Both the position numbers and the translations under genes were made by a program. Under the pieces are notes generated by a model. The model ran no database searches and had not been told where the DNA came from. It saw only the letters and a program-made list of their open reading frames with translations. Shown piece by piece: positions 27,401 to 34,784 of a stretch of 41,533 nucleotides of DNA; position 1 is the first letter of the stretch; each line of letters begins with the position of its first letter. Origin of the DNA: Alteromonas sp. KUL49 (GTDB lineage: Bacteria > Pseudomonadota > Gammaproteobacteria > Enterobacterales > Alteromonadaceae); contig NZ_BJKL01000018.1 of the NCBI RefSeq assembly GCF_006538345.1, positions 1 to 41,533 on the forward strand, in the 5' to 3' direction.

Positions 27401-27850
27401 CTTAGGGCCTTTTCTTGATGACCAATAGACACTTACCGCATTATGAAGCCCCGACAGAATTCGCTTAGATAGAGGCTCTGGGGAGCCTGAAATTAGAACC
27501 TGAATATATCCATCTGAGCCTTCAACATGTTGTTTAATTATTTTCCCATGCTCAATATTATTCGACTCTAAAACCTCGTGCGATAGCTTAAACTCATCAG
27601 AATCTGAGTTACTGAGCAGATGAGAGAGAAAAACACTGAAAGACGACTTTCCTGAACCGTACGGCCCAATCAGAGAGTATGCTCTTGGGGCGAGTTCATT
27701 ATTTAGTACGCTTGTTATTCTCTCGTATAAGCTTTTTGCTCTTGCAGTTGGAATATACGACGATATTAATTTCTCATTATCAGAATCTCGCTCTAAGTTA
27801 ATAGAACGAGTATATAGGCTGTTAACACTAATTTTACTATGAAGGGTCAT
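24404..27850 (-). CDS. sspC: Large P-loop ATPase, SspC-like
   Basis: 1148 residues. Walker A GPYGSGKSS is at 62-70 and Walker B LLVIDELGKFLEYEARHYG near 190-210, typical of the large ATPases shared by ssp-type and BREX (BrxC-like) defence systems. The long remainder is helical with no obvious nuclease motif. In ssp systems the corresponding SspC couples ATP hydrolysis to phosphorothioation. Its stop is followed by sspD 14 bases later, and its ATG starts one base before the end of the preceding gene's stop region (27850/27851), so the three genes are tightly coupled. Confidence 0.75.
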   Translation of the reverse strand: MTLHSKISVNSLYTRSINLERDSDNEKLISSYIPTARAKSLYERITSVLNNELAPRAYSLIGPYGSGKSSFSVFLSHLLSNSDSDEFKLSHEVLESNNIEHGKIIKQHVEGSDGYIQVLISGSPEPLSKRILSGLHNAVSVYWSSRKGPKPKFIKELKEAISSNLTGKDVSDFFAQTQAELNKLTTRKPRGILLVIDELGKFLEYEARHYGANDIFTLQTLAEQACEASECTFLIFVMLHQSFEQYSKGLGESLKNEWAKVQGRYEEVPFLESAEQTLKVVANAIAHDFDQEESKHVEANVEKVTSALNTEKALPSVLQLEDASALFNGCYPLHPITSLLLPYLCQKLAQNERTLFSFLGSKEEFGFEDSVKKLVGIGDFIDPDIVFDYFITNQASVISDNTTHRRWAEVISALERLGNNAPVSAIKLLKLIGLFNIIGSKGQFKPSEKLLKTIYSDESQYKQDISLLVSKSILTYRAFNDEYRVWQGSDFDLEDEVQNQLSMLGNFSLAEQLNEAEILEPIVAKKYTITNGAIRYYLPEFTDATQFNCTIKRETSAPKIIFFLSFGQDDETLFLNKLVKQVGKKNIAVLARNSSQLKDAFAEIFALKRIEESSQALKEDPVAKKEFSERYAAAIQLGHNLAKSCITQPELADWYFDGFKLEVQSSRKLQSVLSDVMDSLYKKAPSFHNELINKDKPSSQAAAGRKQLINRLIHNASEEMLGFSSDKFPPEKSMYLSLILEHGLHKQIKGKWVLSEPNKTSSLVPVWTRLDKFASSAEDSARSFVDISEELKSAPYGVKEGVLPIVYLVYYLVKQNELAWFEEGKFQPSLTIEAAERFLKVPHLFSVQSFKIEGLKASLFSSYKSALFGDKADLKERTVIDIARPLAKFIADLEEYTRHTTSPTLSTKAKKLSKVFETSKSPHKLLFNQLPKALGFNEDVIENGDEKILSSFSEVLTETLRELKYHYKEMLYEQLRLIATAFSFDSLTEISDIRESIRGSFLGLDGYSVDTDGTKAFIARLTNKEGSDYQWLENILTFLASKPPHKWYDKDRSQADYKLAGFKQKLLDIKHFAEEERDQNLGDFEVVMLKSIKKGKAQKHKMIAISDSQKEAADDLKSQIEQLFENADPNLVLTALADIVDDRLEEQK

Positions 27851-28774
27851 CTATTTATCTCCTTCATAGTACGCTCTGAGATAATCAAGACTGTTGAGTT
27901 CATTTACTTTATACACTTGGTGTACACCCGCAGTTTCTCGAATTTCAAAATTTCCAGGAATTGAATCAATAGCTCGCTCGATATGCGCTAGAGCACTATT
28001 TTCAGGTAACCTGAAAACGGCACCAATAGCGACACTTAACTCTCTGCTGTAAACTAACTCTTCAACAGACAAACTGGTAGCTGATTTAAAGTTAAATAAC
28101 TCACATAAGGCAAAACCAATAATATATGGAGATATATCTCTATGTTTTATTTGTGAAGAGAACTCTTTGTTTAGTTTACTTTGAATTAGATTCAACTCAA
28201 CAAGTGGTGAATCAAGAGTATCTTCAATTGCAGTTTTCTTATCCAATTGACTTTTTGCATACATACGAGTTAGCACGCTAACGTCATTTTTTAGCGTTGC
28301 AGTTGAGATTTTGGTGTCTATGTTTTCTTTTGCAAAGTCAGAAATTGCTGTCTTCAGTTCTTCTTGAGTGAAATTGGACTTATGGTAAAAATTGAAAAAC
28401 CAAAATGGAGTTGTTGCCAGTTCCGCATTAGATGCAACTAACCAATGTATTAGCCATAACGTATTTTTATCCTCTAGATAAGCGTCCCAACCTTCTTCTT
28501 TTTCGGTACCCATTAAACAAGTACCAAGCTCTGTAGGCTTCAGACCTTCTTTAGTTGACTCAAAAAGCTTGGTCGCTTGTAACCAATACTTAATAGAAGA
28601 AACCATGTTCTTACCAGCACCCAAAGAGACAACCGCCTCCTCTTGGCGGAAAAAGTCTAAGTCGCTATTCTGAGAGAATTCATTTGCTTTCCAGAAACCT
28701 TTAGTAAGCCATCCTAAGCGACAAAAAAATGTTTCATGCCTACCAAAGGCTGTTTTATTAGCTATTAACTTCAT
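27851..28774 (-). CDS. sspB: DUF4007 family protein, SspB-like
   Basis: 307 residues of the DUF4007 type: FGRHETFFCRLGWLTKGFW at the start, VSLGAGKNMVSSIKYWL near 50, and CLMGTEKEEGWDAYLEDKNTLWLIHWL near 88-114 in two segments. SspB, the nicking protein of the ssp single-strand phosphorothioation system, is of this family as I recall. It starts inside the end of the RHH gene (17-base overlap), indicating coupling. The ATPase gene begins immediately after its stop. If correct, it would nick or open DNA for sulfur insertion by the SspC and SspD homologues. Confidence 0.78.
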   Translation of the reverse strand: MKLIANKTAFGRHETFFCRLGWLTKGFWKANEFSQNSDLDFFRQEEAVVSLGAGKNMVSSIKYWLQATKLFESTKEGLKPTELGTCLMGTEKEEGWDAYLEDKNTLWLIHWLVASNAELATTPFWFFNFYHKSNFTQEELKTAISDFAKENIDTKISTATLKNDVSVLTRMYAKSQLDKKTAIEDTLDSPLVELNLIQSKLNKEFSSQIKHRDISPYIIGFALCELFNFKSATSLSVEELVYSRELSVAIGAVFRLPENSALAHIERAIDSIPGNFEIRETAGVHQVYKVNELNSLDYLRAYYEGDK

Positions 28775-28931
28775 TGTCTTTATTTTTCTTATTGTCGTTA
28801 AGCAACTCTTTCGACTGTAGTAAAAACCACTCTTTCAAAGTCATACCGTTTGACTTTAATTTTGTGTAAATTTCCTGCTTTAACTCAGGATCTATCTCAA
28901 TGACGAGACGTCCGCTTGTACCAATGCTCAT
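28758..28931 (-). CDS. Small ribbon-helix-helix DNA-binding protein
   Basis: 57 residues, first gene of the operon. GRLVIEIDPELKQEIYTKL is the strand and first helix, SNGMTLKEWFLLQSKEL the second helix, the arrangement of Arc/CopG-type repressors, followed by a polar Asn/Lys tail. It overlaps sspB by 17 bases, so it is co-translated with the defence genes. A perfect palindrome 13 bases upstream of its start and next to a predicted promoter is the obvious site for autoregulation. Too short for many gene callers, but the frame is clear. Confidence 0.75.
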   Translation of the reverse strand: MSIGTSGRLVIEIDPELKQEIYTKLKSNGMTLKEWFLLQSKELLNDNKKNKDNEVNS

Positions 28932-28943
28932 GATATTAATTTA

Positions 28944-28960
28944 TGTTATGTGACATAACA
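28944..28960. promoter_or_regulatory. Palindromic operator of the ssp-like operon
   Basis: TGTTATGT-G-ACATAACA, perfect eight-base arms around one base, directly before the RHH gene. It lies just downstream of the predicted -10 box and would cover the transcription start, the classical position for a repressor. The RHH protein is the likely ligand; DGQHR proteins are another candidate. Confidence 0.65.
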
Positions 28961-28963
28961 CCC

Positions 28964-28991
28964 ATGATACTGTTTATATATCCAGTTTCAA
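28964..28991 (-). promoter_or_regulatory. Predicted promoter of the ssp-like operon
   Basis: On the minus strand, TTGAAA and TATCAT are separated by 16 bases, three bases upstream of the palindrome. Both boxes are good sigma-70 matches. The RHH start would lie about 30 bases from the transcription start, with no clear ribosome site before it. Confidence 0.5.
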
Positions 28992-29209
28992 GTAAATATT
29001 AGCATTGATAACTTAAAAGGCTAGAAAGCAACCTACATAGTTTCCTATGCAGATTCCTATATAAGGTCAGGATTAATTTTGGGACTGAGAAAGCTCGCGA
29101 CTACTTGGTTAAATACCCACACTCGCTTGCCTAGGTAGAGCCCTCAATGATTTTAGGCTAACACAATTGGGAAATCTGGCGGTCCAAAAAATCAAATTGC
29201 CTCTTAATA

Positions 29210-29335
29210 ATTAGCGCGAAATTAACTTGGCTCGCAGAACAACAAGGCCACTCCCCACTTAACATGATTTCGCAAATTTACGGAAAATGGAATAGAGATG
29301 ATAAGCCAAATTACATGGGAGTTTTGGCATGCTAG
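29210..29335 (+). pseudogene. Tyrosine-recombinase (integrase) C-terminal remnant
   Basis: An open segment ends with WLAEQQGHSPLNMISQIYGKWNR in two parts: the GHS histidine motif and the catalytic Tyr in QIYGKW, spaced as at the C terminus of phage-type integrases. Nothing upstream keeps the rest of the catalytic domain. It lies between the defence island and ybaB and probably marks an old mobile-element end. Confidence 0.6.
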
Positions 29336-29377
29336 CTTTGACAAACCTACTAACCAAATATCCTTATTCTAAGACTC

Positions 29378-29410
29378 AAAAGTCCAGATCTAAAATCTGG
29401 ACTTTTTATT
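29378..29410. terminator. Strong intrinsic terminator at the island edge
   Basis: AAAAGTCCAGAT/ATCTGGACTTTT, 12-base perfect arms with a five-base loop, T tract on the plus strand and A tract before it (T tract on minus as well). Bidirectional; it shields the ybaB side from the island. Confidence 0.85.
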
Positions 29411-29483
29411 ATATAACTCATGCCCAATAGTGACTAACAAAAACGTAGACTTCTACACCCCATATAAAGTAAGGGGTTTATGT

Positions 29484-29810
29484 CTAAAACGGCATTTTAA
29501 AACCTGGAGGAAGTGGCATTCCGCCAGTAACTTCGCCCATTTTTTCTTTGCTAGTTTCTTGCACGCGGCGCACGGCGTCGTTGAACGCTGCTGCGACTAA
29601 GTCTTCAACCATGTCTTTGTCGTCGTCCATGAGTGAATCGTCGATGTCTACGCGACGTACATTGTGGTTACACGTCATGGTAACTTTTACCATGCCTGCG
29701 CCTGCTTCACCTGTGACTTCCAGCTTTGCTAAATCGTCTTGAACTTTTTGCATGCGATCTTGCATTTGCTGGGCCTGTTTCATAATGTTGCCCATGCCAC
29801 CTTTAAACAT
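29484..29810 (-). CDS. ybaB: YbaB/EbfC family nucleoid-associated protein
   Basis: 108 residues, the family length. MGNIMKQAQQMQDRMQKVQ at the N terminus, GAGMVKVTMTCNHNVRRV and the Met/Pro-rich C terminus (GGMPLPPGFKMPF) are characteristic. It binds DNA and is normally the middle gene of dnaX-ybaB-recR. It follows dnaX by 32 bases here, but recR is not found next to it. Confidence 0.95.
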   Translation of the reverse strand: MFKGGMGNIMKQAQQMQDRMQKVQDDLAKLEVTGEAGAGMVKVTMTCNHNVRRVDIDDSLMDDDKDMVEDLVAAAFNDAVRRVQETSKEKMGEVTGGMPLPPGFKMPF

Positions 29811-29842
29811 ATTTTCTCGCCTTTGTTTTGGTGTGAATAATG

Positions 29843-32272
29843 CTACCTTGGCTTAATTGAGGCTTCGACCACAGAGGCGTCGAAGCTAGCCAGTAGCGTT
29901 TGAATTTGATCATCCGTTTGAACCACGTTTTTGGCGTGGTCTAAACGCATAACTTGAATATCTTGTTGTAATTGAAGCGGTGTTTTATCGGGGTTACCCA
30001 ACGACATAGAAACACTTACGCCTTCACCTAGCGCGTGATGCAATGCATCTACCACTTGCTGTTTTGCACTATCATTTATTAAGTGCGACTGACTTTGGTC
30101 AATTTCAAGTGACACCTGGTCACCTTCTCTTGAAAAAGTAGCATTTAATACGAGTTGCTTGAGTAATCCAGCCAGCGGTAATTGCTCAACCAAGTTACTC
30201 CATTGGTCGATTTGACTAGCATGAACCAACTTACTGCCATCATCAAGATACGCTTTTAAGTCGCCGTTATACGTTACTTCAAGGTTCTGATTTTCTTGAT
30301 GATTAAATGGTGCTTCTTGAGGCGCTGACTCTTGAGAGATTGGCTCGGGCGCTGAAGTGTGTGCTTCCTCTTGGAATTGAGGTGCACTTGATTCCCACGG
30401 TGGTGTATCGTCCACTGGCGACGCTGATTGTAACGCAGGCTCTGGCTCAACCATTTGGGGCTGAGGCGCTTGTGGTTGCGGAGCCGGTGATTGCTCAGCT
30501 TTGAATTCTTGAGCTATGGGCGCAGCATCCAAAGGCTCATTGGCGCTTTGGTCTTGCTCTGGCTGTGGTCTTTTGAGTGCAGCTAACGACGGTGTATCGT
30601 CACTAGACTTTTTTACTGCGGCTTCAGGCTCCTCCTCTCGCCGCTGCTTCATGCGTTGACGCAATGCGAGCATTTCAGAGGTTGAGGTTAACTGCTGCTC
30701 TTCTGAAAGTTGATTTTGCGGTGCAGTTACGTTCTGGTGTTCTGGAATGTAAGGCTCGCTTTCAGGCGGAAGCATATCGTCGTGATGATAGTTTTCAACC
30801 GGTGGATACGGCTCCATTTGCTCTACAGGTGGAAATTCTTCACCCATAAAACCGTTTTGCGGTTCACTTGCAGGTTCAGCTTGTTCAGCCACTGTAGCTT
30901 CTTGTACAACCTCAGTAGTAGGTTGCTCAGTAGTTTCATTAACTTGTGCTGAAGCTTGTTCCGCTGCTGGTGCCTCTTGTGGAACAACAGGAGCTTCTTC
31001 CACACTTGTTTCAGTTACTGGCTCTTCAACTGATGGCTCTGTAGTTGCTCGCTCGGTTACTGGTGATTCTGTAACTGACACAGCTTCTGCACTTTGTACT
31101 GGCGCTGCCGACGCGCTTGCAATAGGTACATTACCGCTCCCCGTAGGAGCTTGTGATGAAATCACGTCGTCAATATCGGCCAATGGTGTTTTGGGCGCAA
31201 AGGTCATCATTCGCAGCAGTGTCATTTCTAACGCACTGCGACCATCGGCGGCCAAGGGTAAATCTTTTCTGCCTTGCAGTACTATTTGATACAACAACTG
31301 AACTTGCTCTGCAGGAATAGATTTAGCCAACTGATATATGGCTTTTGCAAAGGTTGTTTCTAGTTTGCACGCCTCTGGCACCCACTGGGTCAGAGCGATC
31401 TGATGCAATAAGCCATTGAGTTCAGCAAACACTTGGTCGTAATCTGGCGCTTGTTCGGCTAATGCCTCTACCAATGCCATGACTTCGGCGGGTGTTTTAC
31501 TTACCACACTGTGAAGCAGCTTGAGCAGAACGTTTTTGTCCATTAACCCAAGCATATCGGTTACCACCGACGCTGTTACCTGATTACCACCTTGGGCAAT
31601 CGCTTGGTCGGTCAAGCTTAGGGCATCACGCATACTGCCCTGTGCAGCGCGTGCTAACAGCGTAAGCGCTGGCGCTTCAAAGCTGATGGACTCTTGACCC
31701 AGAATGTGAGTAAGCTGCCCTGAAATTTGCTCGCGAGATAACGCTTTTAGATTGAACTGCAAGCAGCGAGACAAAATCGTAATGGGCAGTTTTTGCGGGT
31801 CGGTGGTTGCCAGTAAAAACTTAACGTGTGGCGGCGGCTCTTCTAAGGTTTTTAACAGTGCATTAAAGCTGTGCTTTGACAGCATGTGCACTTCATCGAT
31901 AAGATAAACCTTGTAGCGCCCGCGAGTCGGTTTGTACTGTACGTTATCAAGAAGTTCTCGGGTGTCTTCAACCTTAGTGCGAGACGCCGCATCTATTTCG
32001 AGTAAATCGACATAGCGCCCCTGCTCTATTTCAACACACGTACTGCACTTACCGCAGGGGTTAGCCCCTTGGCCTTCATCACAGTTTAGACTTTTTGAGA
32101 ATATTCTCGCGATGGTGGTTTTACCAACACCACGAGTACCGGTAAACAGGTATGCGTGGTGTAATCGGTCATTATCAAGGGCATTAGAAATGGCAGACAC
32201 AACGTGTTCTTGCCCCACTAATTCGCTGAATTTACCGGGGCGCCATTTCCGTGCTAAAACTTGATAACTCAT
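29843..32272 (-). CDS. dnaX: DNA polymerase III subunit tau/gamma
   Basis: 809 residues. Walker A GTRGVGKTT near residue 45, zinc-binding Cys in CDEGQGANPCGKCSTC near 64-79, Walker B YLIDEVHML near 122. A long Pro/Glu/Gln-rich, low-complexity linker spans about 380-650, then the tau-specific C-terminal domain that binds polymerase alpha. The linker contains the in-phase slippery heptamer A AAA AAG at 30614-30608; a -1 shift ends after KKV at TAG, giving a gamma-like product of about 556 residues. It starts 17 bases after apt. Part of the clamp loader. Confidence 0.96.
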   Translation of the reverse strand: MSYQVLARKWRPGKFSELVGQEHVVSAISNALDNDRLHHAYLFTGTRGVGKTTIARIFSKSLNCDEGQGANPCGKCSTCVEIEQGRYVDLLEIDAASRTKVEDTRELLDNVQYKPTRGRYKVYLIDEVHMLSKHSFNALLKTLEEPPPHVKFLLATTDPQKLPITILSRCLQFNLKALSREQISGQLTHILGQESISFEAPALTLLARAAQGSMRDALSLTDQAIAQGGNQVTASVVTDMLGLMDKNVLLKLLHSVVSKTPAEVMALVEALAEQAPDYDQVFAELNGLLHQIALTQWVPEACKLETTFAKAIYQLAKSIPAEQVQLLYQIVLQGRKDLPLAADGRSALEMTLLRMMTFAPKTPLADIDDVISSQAPTGSGNVPIASASAAPVQSAEAVSVTESPVTERATTEPSVEEPVTETSVEEAPVVPQEAPAAEQASAQVNETTEQPTTEVVQEATVAEQAEPASEPQNGFMGEEFPPVEQMEPYPPVENYHHDDMLPPESEPYIPEHQNVTAPQNQLSEEQQLTSTSEMLALRQRMKQRREEEPEAAVKKSSDDTPSLAALKRPQPEQDQSANEPLDAAPIAQEFKAEQSPAPQPQAPQPQMVEPEPALQSASPVDDTPPWESSAPQFQEEAHTSAPEPISQESAPQEAPFNHQENQNLEVTYNGDLKAYLDDGSKLVHASQIDQWSNLVEQLPLAGLLKQLVLNATFSREGDQVSLEIDQSQSHLINDSAKQQVVDALHHALGEGVSVSMSLGNPDKTPLQLQQDIQVMRLDHAKNVVQTDDQIQTLLASFDASVVEASIKPR
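30603..30634 (-). promoter_or_regulatory. Programmed -1 frameshift signal in dnaX
   Basis: Minus strand, 5' to 3': AGGAGG, 16 bases, A AAA AAG in the dnaX phase (codons GTA AAA AAG), then TAG in the -1 frame two codons on. An imperfect stem TGACGA/TCGTTA follows. This is the arrangement of the E. coli dnaX frameshift site (Shine-Dalgarno-like stimulator, slippery heptamer, hairpin). Confidence 0.75.
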
Positions 32273-32289
32273 CGTAGGTAAAAGGCTCC

Positions 32290-32826
32290 CTATTCGCCTT
32301 CGAATTCACAAATGGTGTAGCTTGAAATGCCTGCCTCAGACAGTTTTTCATAACCGCCTAAGTCTGGTAAGCCAATGATAAAACCGGCGTGTTCTACTTC
32401 ACCGCCCAAGCTTCTGATCAGCTTTGCAGACGCATCAATAGTGCCACCTGTGGCAAGTAAGTCATCAATCAACAATACTTTGTCACCGGGCTTAATGGCG
32501 TCTTTGTGAATTTCTAATGTATCTGTGCCGTATTCTAAGTCGTAAGTTTCGCTTACAACTTCACGTGGCAATTTATTTGGCTTGCGAACAGGTACAAATC
32601 CGATACCCATTTCAATGGCCAGAGGCGCTCCAAAAAGGAAACCACGGGCTTCGGTTCCGGCAACCTTATCAAATCCCATTCCTTGATATCGCTCAAGTAA
32701 TAATGAGATAGAGCTGCTGAACGCTTTGTGATCTTCTAAAACGCTGGTAACGTCTCTAAACAAAATACCCGGCTTAGGATAGTCGGGTACGGTTTTTACA
32801 ACTGATTTTATATATTCGGCGGTCAC
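32290..32826 (-). CDS. apt: Adenine phosphoribosyltransferase
   Basis: 178 residues, normal length. VPDYPKPGILFRDVTSVLED at the N terminus, VAGTEARGFLFGAPLA, and the PRPP-binding VLLIDDLLATGGT near residue 122 identify Apt, which salvages adenine to AMP using PRPP. It is first in the apt-dnaX-ybaB operon, a common arrangement in gammaproteobacteria. Confidence 0.96.
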   Translation of the reverse strand: MTAEYIKSVVKTVPDYPKPGILFRDVTSVLEDHKAFSSSISLLLERYQGMGFDKVAGTEARGFLFGAPLAIEMGIGFVPVRKPNKLPREVVSETYDLEYGTDTLEIHKDAIKPGDKVLLIDDLLATGGTIDASAKLIRSLGGEVEHAGFIIGLPDLGGYEKLSEAGISSYTICEFEGE

Positions 32827-32849
32827 GATCTAGCCTTAAGAAAAACGTG

Positions 32850-32972
32850 TTATAACCAGAACGTGAACCAACCACAGATGATGTGCATCAGTGGGAAGGC
32901 CAATAGCGTTACTAGTGAGGCAAGAAAGTACCATTTATTATAGACTTCTTTGAAATCTGAATTGTCAGCCAT
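32850..32972 (-). CDS. Small single-helix membrane protein
   Basis: 40 residues: a short polar start (MADNSDFKEVYNK), then one hydrophobic helix (WYFLASLVTLLAFPLMHII) and an aromatic C terminus. AAGG lies about ten bases before the ATG. It sits upstream of apt on the same strand. No family recognised; small size makes the call tentative. Confidence 0.5.
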   Translation of the reverse strand: MADNSDFKEVYNKWYFLASLVTLLAFPLMHIICGWFTFWL

Positions 32973-33113
32973 GTGTACAACCTTAGCAAAATTTATTAAT
33001 AAAAATGGTGCTAAATGGTAATCGAAAGACGGCCGGAAAGACAGCGTTTATAGCAATAATGCGCGATAAAAACGGTCACATTGCGTATTTTTAAAGCGGC
33101 ATTGTGTACAAGA

Positions 33114-33851
33114 CTATTCTGATTTAATCAGTATTTCGCTTTCAAGCATGGTACTTATTGTATTTTCTACACCCTTAGCAATAGCGTCGCGAGATACTTG
33201 AGGAAGCTTTTCAGTCAAGGCTTCTACTAACGCCTCAGCCGTAATGCCCTCATCACATTGCTCTATGGTATCCAGCATAATGGCCGAAATTGGGGTCACC
33301 GTAACAAAGTTTACTTCGTGACTGCTGTTGCGATACACCACGTAAAAGTGTCGCTGCGCGGAAGGTTCAGTAGGCTGAAATTCTTCACCTATCATATGTA
33401 CCGGATACGCATATGACACCAACGACGCCAGCGGAGAAAACACCAGAGTTCCTTCGCTGCCTTCGTTAACTGCTTTACCCTTGCGAATACTGATATCAAG
33501 CTCTAACCATTCGTAGTGCACCAATTCACTGAAAAATTCGGGGAGGAGCTCCACGATTTTGGGCGATGCAGACAGGTACTCTACAAAGGCTTTACTGATA
33601 TCAGCAAAGTACGGGCTTTTGCAGCTGTGATGAATGAAAAAATCTCGCGCCAATTGGGTCCACTGCTTTTCGGGCAGTAACTTTTTGGCAATGGGAAAAG
33701 CCGACGCTAAAAAGCTTTCAATATTGTTGAAGAACAAAGACTGATATATCGCCATACGGCGCTGAATGTCTTCGTTTTGATATTCAGCCGAAGAGGGATC
33801 TCGTATATCGCGAGCAAAAGCCTCTTGGAGTTCAATATGATTGTCGATCAC
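33114..33851 (-). CDS. bufC: DUF2063 DNA-binding-like partner of the bufferin maturase (BufC)
   Basis: 245 residues. The N terminus (LQEAFARDIRDPSS, then RMAIYQSLFFNNIESFLASAFP) is the DUF2063 signature; a second domain follows from about residue 140. In bufferin operons BufC acts with the DUF692 enzyme BufB, probably delivering the precursor peptide. Its ATG overlaps the bufB stop by four bases, so both are translationally coupled. It is the last gene of the bufA-bufB-bufC operon. Confidence 0.88.
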   Translation of the reverse strand: MIDNHIELQEAFARDIRDPSSAEYQNEDIQRRMAIYQSLFFNNIESFLASAFPIAKKLLPEKQWTQLARDFFIHHSCKSPYFADISKAFVEYLSASPKIVELLPEFFSELVHYEWLELDISIRKGKAVNEGSEGTLVFSPLASLVSYAYPVHMIGEEFQPTEPSAQRHFYVVYRNSSHEVNFVTVTPISAIMLDTIEQCDEGITAEALVEALTEKLPQVSRDAIAKGVENTISTMLESEILIKSE

Positions 33852-34690
33852 GCTAACGCTCCACTCACCATTTGGGAAGAAACTCTGCGCTGGATCGCTT
33901 TGATCTGTTCAACTTCTTCCAGCAACTCTTTGATATCTGGAATGTTGAAATCACGCTCAAGCAATGTGGGAAACACACCGTGAGTAAAATAAGCTTCTTC
34001 TAACAGTGCCCATACAGGCTCAATAACACTAGTGCCGTGAGTGTCCACTTTAAGGTCGGGCGCCTCGTTGTAATGGCCAGCAATATGACCATAAACAATT
34101 TTTTCAGACGGTAACCCTTTGATAAACGCGCTAGGATCGTATTTGTGGTTAATGCTATTAACGTACACGTTGTTTACGTCGAGTAGCATTAAACAGTTAG
34201 ATTCGTTTAACACCGCGTTAGTAAACTCTAATTCGGTAAGTTCTTTCGACGGGCTAATATAATAAGACACATTTTCTAAGACCAACGGCCTTTCAAGTAT
34301 ATCTTGTACTTGCTTTATTCGCTCAGATACATGCTTTACTGCACCTTCGGTGAAGGGAATAGGCATCAAATCATACATATGACCGTTGCCAGAACAGTAA
34401 CTCAAGTGTTCGCTATAAAGTGTAATATTGTGCTTATCTAGGAATGTTTTTACTGATTTGACAAACTCCACGTCGAGCTTGTCTAAGCTGCCAATAGACA
34501 ATGACAACCCGTGAGTAGAAAAAGGGGCCTGAGAAACGCATTGCTCAAATCTTTCCTCAAACTTACCACCAAATGGGATCCAATTTTCTGGCGCTACTTC
34601 CCAAAAATCTACCTCTTTAGGTAATGTAGGAAGTAAGGATTTCAACATCTCTCTTCGAAGCCCTAAACCTGCACCGTGAATATTCTTCAT
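33848..34690 (-). CDS. bufB: Multinuclear non-heme iron oxidase (DUF692/MNIO), bufferin maturase BufB
   Basis: 280 residues of the MNIO type, a TIM barrel with several iron ions. Metal ligands are visible in FSTHGLSLSIG, LYSEHLSYCSG (His), LENVSYY (Glu/Asn), LLDVNNVYVN (Asp/Asn), YGHIAGHYN (two His) and DTHG near residue 215. MNIO enzymes oxidise cysteine side chains of RiPP precursors; in bufferins they make 5-thiooxazole rings in EGKCG motifs. The precursor gene lies just upstream with a hairpin between them, and bufC overlaps downstream. Confidence 0.92.
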   Translation of the reverse strand: MKNIHGAGLGLRREMLKSLLPTLPKEVDFWEVAPENWIPFGGKFEERFEQCVSQAPFSTHGLSLSIGSLDKLDVEFVKSVKTFLDKHNITLYSEHLSYCSGNGHMYDLMPIPFTEGAVKHVSERIKQVQDILERPLVLENVSYYISPSKELTELEFTNAVLNESNCLMLLDVNNVYVNSINHKYDPSAFIKGLPSEKIVYGHIAGHYNEAPDLKVDTHGTSVIEPVWALLEEAYFTHGVFPTLLERDFNIPDIKELLEEVEQIKAIQRRVSSQMVSGALA

Positions 34691-34719
34691 TTAGTTACTA
34701 CCCATTTATTTAAGCAAAG

Positions 34720-34760
34720 GCTAAGAAAGTGGACTGTATCTGCAACAGCCCCTTTCTAGC
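34720..34760 (-). terminator. Intercistronic hairpin between bufA and bufB
   Basis: Minus-strand arms GCTAGAAAGG and CCACTTTCTTAGC (one bulge, one mismatch) around an approximately 17-base loop. It could attenuate transcription so that more precursor than enzyme is made, or stabilise the bufA message. Confidence 0.45.
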
Positions 34761-34784
34761 TGTGTCATTGTGTACGCGTAACGA

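Noticed and set aside
20341..28931. BREX type 4 or classical dnd operon as the identity of the island
   Set aside because: No PglZ phosphatase, PglX methyltransferase, DndD or DndE is present; the gene order fits an ssp-type core better.
29456..29478. ACCCC/GGGGT short hairpin after ybaB
   Set aside because: Only five-base arms and no T tract, too weak to call a terminator.
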